Origin: Progne subis subis
Taxonomy: Eukaryota; Chordata; Aves; Passeriformes; Hirundinidae
Assembly (NCBI GenBank): GCA_022316685.1
Contig: JAKJHU010000033.1
Span: 5,365,321-5,429,320, forward strand
Length of the DNA stretch: 64,000 nt
Direction: 5' to 3'
Position 1 is the stretch's first letter; each line of letters begins with the position of its first letter. Of the stretch, positions 58,780 through 64,000 are shown one piece after another. A program made the position numbers and the translations under genes. The notes under the pieces are model-generated. The model saw only the letters and a list, made by a program, of their open reading frames with translations, ran no database searches and was not told the DNA's origin.

Positions 58780-59240
58780 CCTAGGGTCTGTTTTATTTCA
58801 ATAGGGAAACAACTTACTAATTAGGGTAAGACTCTTTAAGAAAATATGTTTTCTATTCCACTGATAGTCAGTTACAAGCGATAACACTGTTAAATGTAGT
58901 GCCTAATAAATCCAGAAAAACTACCCAATAAATGTAAGTAATAACAATGATTAACAATAAATTAAATGCAGAGAACTAGGAATGTACCACATTATTTTTA
59001 ACTAGTCTGGTCCATCGGGTTCTTATTATTCAGTTTGTCCTCCACACCTGGAGTTTATTAGAGTGTAATACAAACTAAACAGTCCCTCAGAGAGGCCATT
59101 GGAAGGGCTTAGTATAAAACAATATACAAGTTTAATAGTTGTAACTGACCTTTTTTCTTTTGCAAAAAAGTATCTTGGTAACTTGATGCTTAAGGAGATG
59201 TAATGCTTTTTTACATAATCCTAATGGGTAATTTTCTTTT
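58780..59240. promoter_or_regulatory. Candidate conserved regulatory stretch with SOX-like sites
   Basis: Repeat-free AT-rich sequence with two close SOX-type words in AATAACAATGATTAACAATA (58940-58959) surrounding a homeodomain-like GATTAA core, and further TAATTAGG and TTATTATTCAG words. The arrangement resembles a neural or limb enhancer in general style, but the tissue and target cannot be inferred. Confidence 0.28.
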
Positions 59241-59589
59241 TGGTTTAATGTAGATTATTTTTATTCACAAGACAGCAAGACCTATGACCAAGTCCATGAT
59301 CTCCTTTCTTCCAGACATAGAATAGTTACTTGAGAGTATTTTTCTTTCTTCACCCATTTAAAGATCAAGCAAGCAAAAGGGTTAATGCTGTAGGCTCTAC
59401 GAATGATGAAAGTGTACGGTTAGAAATGACTAAACTTCACCAGAGTCATGCCTGGCTAAAGGTTTTAAGCAGCTTAAAGTTCAGGGTTGCTCAGACTCAG
59501 GTGGCTTTCTTTTTGGCACAGTGCAGAGATAAGGTTCATTTGGTGCAATATGAATCCAGACCTGACCTTTAAACACTTCTAAAGTTGGA
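59241..59589. other. Non-coding stretch
   Basis: Holds an unrecognised 80-codon plus-strand frame (59330-59572). No domain or coding bias seen. Confidence 0.5.
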
Positions 59590-59720
59590 CTAGGGGCGTT
59601 GGCTGAAATCAGCATATTTTATTAATACATATCCATGAGTAACAACGAAATATGCATAATGACAAATGCTGTTTGTTGCTGGAATTTTGAGTTAGTTTTC
59701 CTTTGGATTTTCATTTTAAA
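59590..59720. promoter_or_regulatory. Candidate regulatory stretch with octamer-like word
   Basis: AT-rich repeat-free sequence with ATTTTATTAATACATATCC and AAATATGCATAATGACAAAT, the latter containing an octamer-like ATGCATAA. Weak evidence, from motif texture alone. Confidence 0.18.
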
Positions 59721-59739
59721 ATGTTGGAAAATGATAGTC

Positions 59740-61010
59740 ACCTTTTTTTTTTTCTCTCTCTCTCCCTTCCTCTTTCTCCCTCCCCCTTCACATTTGAAAC
59801 CACAAGCTATGGGCAATAGTTAATCCACCAGACAAAAGATTCTTTTCTAATTTATTTCCCTGAATTTCCATTGTTACACTTATGCCATCTATTGGACTAC
59901 AGTGTTTTTCTGTCCTACTCCCTCTTTTTCAAATACAACGTATTTTAATGTTCTGAGGTTTTTAAATTCTTTTAAAACTTAAAAATAGTGGTCAAAAGAG
60001 GCATTTTCCTCACACAATGAGCTGCAATATTTTGTGCTCTGTGCTTCCAGTGTTGCACTACTTCTCCACACATACTAAATCCTTATGTTGTTTCACACTA
60101 AAATTCCCTTTGTTTAGATGCCTTTACATGGTCCAAACCAGAACTGCTGACATTGACACTGCAAATTAGCCCATAAACCCACAAAAAACCAGCTCAGAAA
60201 CAATTAAGAGAGAATGTTAATTCAGAGCTGTTCAGAGGTGCAAATAAGTCAACTAACATATGGAATTTGAAGCAGGGAACAGAAGTATTTCTTTATAGTC
60301 TACATTATCTTCAGACCTACTCATCTTGCAGGATTGGCTCCAATTCTTACTCATTCAAATAGTGTTGCCAAAAACCACATACAGTTTGCTCATTCTAAGC
60401 CTTCATTTTATAATCAAAACCATTTTTATTTTGATTCATTCCCCTTTCATTTTAAGGGATGAGAAACTATTCCTTCTTTCTGCAAATATCATCTTTGCTT
60501 CAAACAGAGACTTCACTTGCTTGATAAAATAACCAGGCAAACACTACAAAAATAACTTATTTTGAAACAAATAAAGGATAAGTACAATTGCCAAAAATTT
60601 TTCAGGTGTGTTGGTTTTGCTTGTTTTTATTTTCAAAGTATCTCTGGCAGGGGAAAAAAAATCAAAAGGAGTAATATATCTGGATAATTTTGTAAAAGCA
60701 GCCAGGAAAAATAAAATTTGCTGTTGCACCAAGAGAATTTATCTTAATGGCTTATAAAGCCAATTGGCCAACAAAGTTGGAAGTGTGGCTCCACTGGTTT
60801 ATATGTGATACAGTCCATATTCCTAAAAAGTTAGGGTTTGAAAATTAAAATCGCCACAGATCCTGTGGTGGAAAGACAAATGTAAGGTGCTGTCACCTGG
60901 GTGAAAAACGCTCAGTTTGTGTTGGGGAAGCAGTTTCAAAGACAGGAGGACTGTCCCTGACCTCCCCAAAAGGTGTTGATTGCCAGCACATTTTCCTGGC
61001 CTGTCACTGG
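59740..61010. other. Non-coding stretch
   Basis: Begins with a pyrimidine tract (59742-59790). Otherwise AT-rich, with no frame above 68 codons. Nothing identified. Confidence 0.6.
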
Positions 61011-61195
61011 CCCAGGTTGGAAGGGAAAACAGGGGTTATCTGTTACAATATCCTGCTCAGGCAGGGTCATCCTTGAGCACAGGGCACAGGATTATGTCCA
61101 GATGGTTCTTGAGTATCTCCAGGGAGGGTGGCTCCACAATTCCTGTAGACAATCTGTTCCAGTGTTCAGTCACCCGCACAGTAAAGAAAAGGTGA
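61011..61195 (-). mobile_element. CR1 LINE ORF2 C-terminus and 3' UTR
   Basis: On the minus strand the sequence encodes LFFTVRVTEHWNRL, then VEPPSLEILKNHLD, matching the conserved end of avian CR1 ORF2 (FFTVRVTEHWNRLP...VESPSLEIFKNHLD). The following CCTGAGCAGG and TTCCCTTCCAACCTGGG are its 3' UTR. The 5' truncation point is near 61195, where the match to CR1 ends. The octamer tail has been lost or is unrecognisable. The 77-codon frame at 61057-61290 is mostly this fragment plus unrelated upstream codons. Confidence 0.85.
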
Positions 61196-61614
61196 CGTGC
61201 TGCTCTGTTTCTACTTTTCCACCACACCAGCATTGGATTCACTGAGAGTTTAAGGCTGTCCTGCCACAGGGAAGCAGGGCCTCCCCACAAGACTTCTGGT
61301 GCTCATTGCTTTTTGTGGGGTAGGAGGAAACAAGTGGCTGCAGCTGCCTCTTGCCAAAATGATCCAACCCACCGGTGTCCTTGGGAGTGCAGCTTCAGCC
61401 CCACTGACATTAATGAAAAATTCACCAAAACCAGGAGAAACTTGAAGGGTCCTTGTTGCGTTTGCTGTCGCTTCTCCTACCAATGGGGAAAACATGCTGG
61501 GTTTCTAGTACATGGATCTGCTCTCATTTACACTGAAGTACCCTTATTCAAAGAGGAAATCCTGGGTTACTCTGACTCAAGGTCTGCCCCTGGGAGCCGT
61601 CCCGAGTTGTTTTA
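61196..61614. other. Non-coding stretch
   Basis: Mixed composition with overlapping frames on both strands (81 codons minus, 61250-61495; 100 codons plus, 61313-61615). No domain recognised. Confidence 0.5.
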
Positions 61615-61985
61615 ACAAAGCTGTGCTCTCCACGCTGTCATTTACATAACTGGATGTCTGTCCTGCTTGATCCATGCCCTCATCAATATGCCTAGTGCGA
61701 GTGTTATTTGATTTGATTTATTCTGCTTTTTTTCCGAATCATAGATTGATTCCACATAAAAATTCCTGGGGAAATCAGGTAGTTTCTGTGTAGCACTTGA
61801 TTTTCGCTACACTGCAGCCCCCCCGAAAACTATAGTCTGAGAAGGAAAGGTACAGAGGCTGAGAATCAAAGCAGAAGGCTTCCGCAGTAAGCTGAGACTG
61901 AAATAAAAATGCACGGGCATAGGTAATGATGGCTTGGAGAGGAACAGTTCTTTTGCAATTGAATATATCAAGCATCCAAACAAAC
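61615..61985. promoter_or_regulatory. Candidate conserved regulatory stretch with HOX/PBX-like words
   Basis: Repeat-free sequence with ATTTGATTTGATTTATTC (61708-61725), CATAGATTGATTCC (61740-61753), TCAATATGCC and GCAATTGAATATATC, plus CpGs in TAGTGCGAGTG, TTTTCGCTAC and TTCCGCAGT. TGATTTAT- and TGATTGAT-type words are classical HOX/PBX half-site pairs. This is the stretch whose texture most suggests deep conservation in the last 6 kb. Confidence 0.3.
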
Positions 61986-62003
61986 AGTAGATTGTTTCTT
62001 GGG

Positions 62004-62039
62004 TTTCTTTTTTCTTTTTTTTTTCTTTTTTTTTTTTTT
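62004..62039. repeat. T-rich tract
   Basis: T runs up to 14 bases separated by single C. Confidence 0.9.
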
Positions 62040-64000
62040 ACATAACATATCTTTTGGGAGTCAAAGCCCTATGCATAATTAAGGAAGTTTCTTTTTTAAC
62101 CAGATGCAATGGCATGTGTGCTCTCTAAACAAAATAAATAACCATTACAGTATGAGAACCGCGGGGTCATTTTATCACAGACCCCCCTCCCTCCGCTTTG
62201 AAATTTCTCTGTGGAAAATCAGACGCCTTCCCTGCTGCCTCCTAGGAGCAGCACTGTGATCTTGCAGACTCCTGCATCATGGGACCCCCTGTGCTGGCAA
62301 TCAGACAGCAGAGTAGACCATCTCTGGGAGGAACAAGGAGTGCACAGAGGTGGGAGTGTGGGCTGGGAACGAGGAAGCCAGAGCATCCCTGGGTGCCCTC
62401 CTTCCCAGGCCTTGTATTGGCGTGGAAATGATTTCTCCTTATTGATTCCTGCCCTTGTTCACATGCATGTCCCAGGAGGGTGTTTTTGCTCTGCTTGTGC
62501 TTGTGTTTTGCTTTGTACAGGGGTCAGGGGTCGACTGGGGAAAAGTGATACCCAAGATGCCATTACAGTGTGACTGGATTGGCATCTAAGAGGCACATGC
62601 ATGATAGGATCTGCCTTGGAGGCAAAACCCTGCCCAGATCAAGGACTGCTCGTGCCCTGAGTGCTCCCAGAAAACACTTGGCCCTAGAAAGTATTTTAAT
62701 GATGCAAGCAACAGGCTCTAATACAGACAGGGTAGCTGGACACACGAGAATAAGGAGGAAAACCAGTGTTGCTATGGTCCCAGTGAGCCCAGGAGTGAGT
62801 TTTGGCATGCCTGTGAGAACACTGGTTACCTGGGAATTTCTCCAGCACAATCAGTAGGTTTGAGAAATTAATAAGACATTTTCAAGAAAAATGAGAAACC
62901 TGGACACAAATTATTGCTGACTCAAGTGAAGGAAAAAGCTAAATGGGCTGCATGGGGAGTGCCCAGAGGGAGAGCACTTCTGAAAACCAAGATTGTTTCT
63001 CAGGCGTTTTGGTAAATCTTGCTGTCCTTCACATGTTGCAGGCTGGGATTCTTTTCCATGTGCAAGCAATGTTGACTTGTGTGGGGTTTGGTTGGTTTTT
63101 TTGGTTTTTTTATTTTTTTCTTTTTCCTGCGGTATTCACAGAGAGAGCTCCTACCCCATGTTTAAAGTAGAAAAATCCACAAAAGTTAAAATTCAGCTGG
63201 GGGCAGAGACTCTGCTTTTGGACTTGGCAGATGTCTGACTGCAGTCCAGATGGTCTGACTTCCAGTTTGGGCTTTAGATAAAGAAAGCAGCCCTTGGGAC
63301 TAAGCAGATAGGAGGGCTCCTTGCAGTGTCTCCCACAGTGTAAGGGGTGAGGAGATTGGACAGACAATTTCAGGGTTGGGTTCAGGCTGAGTGACCTGTT
63401 CTCCTGACAGTTGGATTGGGTTGTTCCAGAGAGGCACTTCTGCGGGGAATCAGCATGGCCAGAAACCTGCAGAGCATGTGGATGTCATGTCTCACCAGCT
63501 GGGGTGGCTGACGGACATGAGGGAGAAGCCCATAGGATGGAGAGAAGAAGGTCTGCCTTTCCCCCATGGCCTTGGTTTTTCAAGATGAATTTTGAAAGAA
63601 GAGTGTTCCTCACTCACCAAGAAGACGGTCTGTGTCCCAACATGCTGACCTAACATTTTCATCCTTATTTTGGGCTGCAAACAGCAGGACAGTCAGCAGG
63701 AATTAGACAAATCATGGAGAAGTCCCCAGTGCTCCACAGATGCAGAACCAGGAAAGACCAGTGTTATTAGGGCTGCAGTGTTTCCCATCCCCATTATGCC
63801 ATGGGGCTGGCATAATCTGCCAATAAACGTTTTGAATATTTTCAGTGTTGGGGCAGTGGAATGGGAGTGAAGGCTCATCCTTTACAAGCCTTTTCCCACA
63901 TAAATATGTCAGGGCGACCTCAAGGCTAGCCTAAGCCAATCTGCTCATTCCCATCAAGCCAGGAGATATTCAGATTTAATTTACCAACTTGGAGGCTTTC
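62040..64000. other. Non-coding stretch to window end
   Basis: Includes a G/T-rich simple block (63080-63126) similar in style to 7619-7730. Frames of up to 120 codons (62211-62573 plus) and an overlapping pair of 95 codons on opposite strands (62563-62857) have no recognisable domain. No exon or repeat family identified. Confidence 0.55.

Noticed and set aside
1..64000. CRISPR arrays, bacterial operons, tRNA, rRNA or known microRNA precursors
   Set aside because: No direct repeats with regular spacers, no tRNA-like box pair, no rRNA-like sequence, and none of the conserved microRNA sequences I could recall were seen on either strand.

Overview
The window looks like non-coding vertebrate DNA, most probably from a bird. 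I found no gene that I can name and no convincing multi-exon gene. Every long open frame lacks a recognisable domain, lies in simple sequence, or belongs to a decayed transposable element. The evidence for a bird is: (a) 5'-truncated CR1 LINE copies whose 3' ends carry the avian octamer-type tail (ATTCTATGATTCTATGA at about 33490-33508, with related tails at 17801 and 13650) and a CR1 ORF2 C-terminus on the minus strand at 61011-61195; (b) low density of young repeats and no Alu, B1 or L1 elements; (c) eroded copies of old palindromic repeats common in reptile and bird DNA (about 22946, 29271, 31357, 31559, 45275 and 54321), plus a MIR/CORE-SINE fossil (43629-43722), an L2-clade reverse transcriptase fossil (41849-42082) and a probable hAT-Charlie fossil (4521-4718). 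The family names rest on remembered consensus sequences, not on a search.

Layout. 1-4150: AT-rich non-coding DNA. 4170-4530: the only clear CpG island, adjoining the probable Charlie fossil. 4720-13590: non-coding, with a short coding-like stretch on the minus strand (7014-7211) and a G/T homopolymer-rich block (7619-7730). 13596-17801: two CR1 tails, and between them an unidentified cluster of short frames at 15420-16139. 17802-23397: non-coding, ending in a 277-bp CTCTC pentamer array. 23400-31350: non-coding, with stretches that look like conserved regulatory DNA (26541-26690 and 30195-30640). 31357-33508: old repeats, a TA microsatellite and a second bird-type CR1 tail. 33510-48670: non-coding, with a 26-base G run, a C14/A18 junction, the L2 and MIR fossils and two very long T tracts. 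48670-58730: non-coding, with two microexon-like splice-site pairs (49955-49972 and 53715-53741) and an enhancer-like stretch (52000-52440). 58780-64000: AT-rich stretches with homeodomain- and SOX-like motifs, broken by a minus-strand CR1.

The most economical reading is a gene desert or large intron carrying scattered regulatory DNA and one possible promoter at 4170-4530. No genes can be said to work together here. The findings most worth testing are the CpG island, the coding-like minus-strand stretch at 7014-7211, the L2 fossil, the palindromic repeats and the candidate conserved elements. I saw no evidence of a new biological system. All conservation claims are inferred from composition and motif texture and need an alignment.
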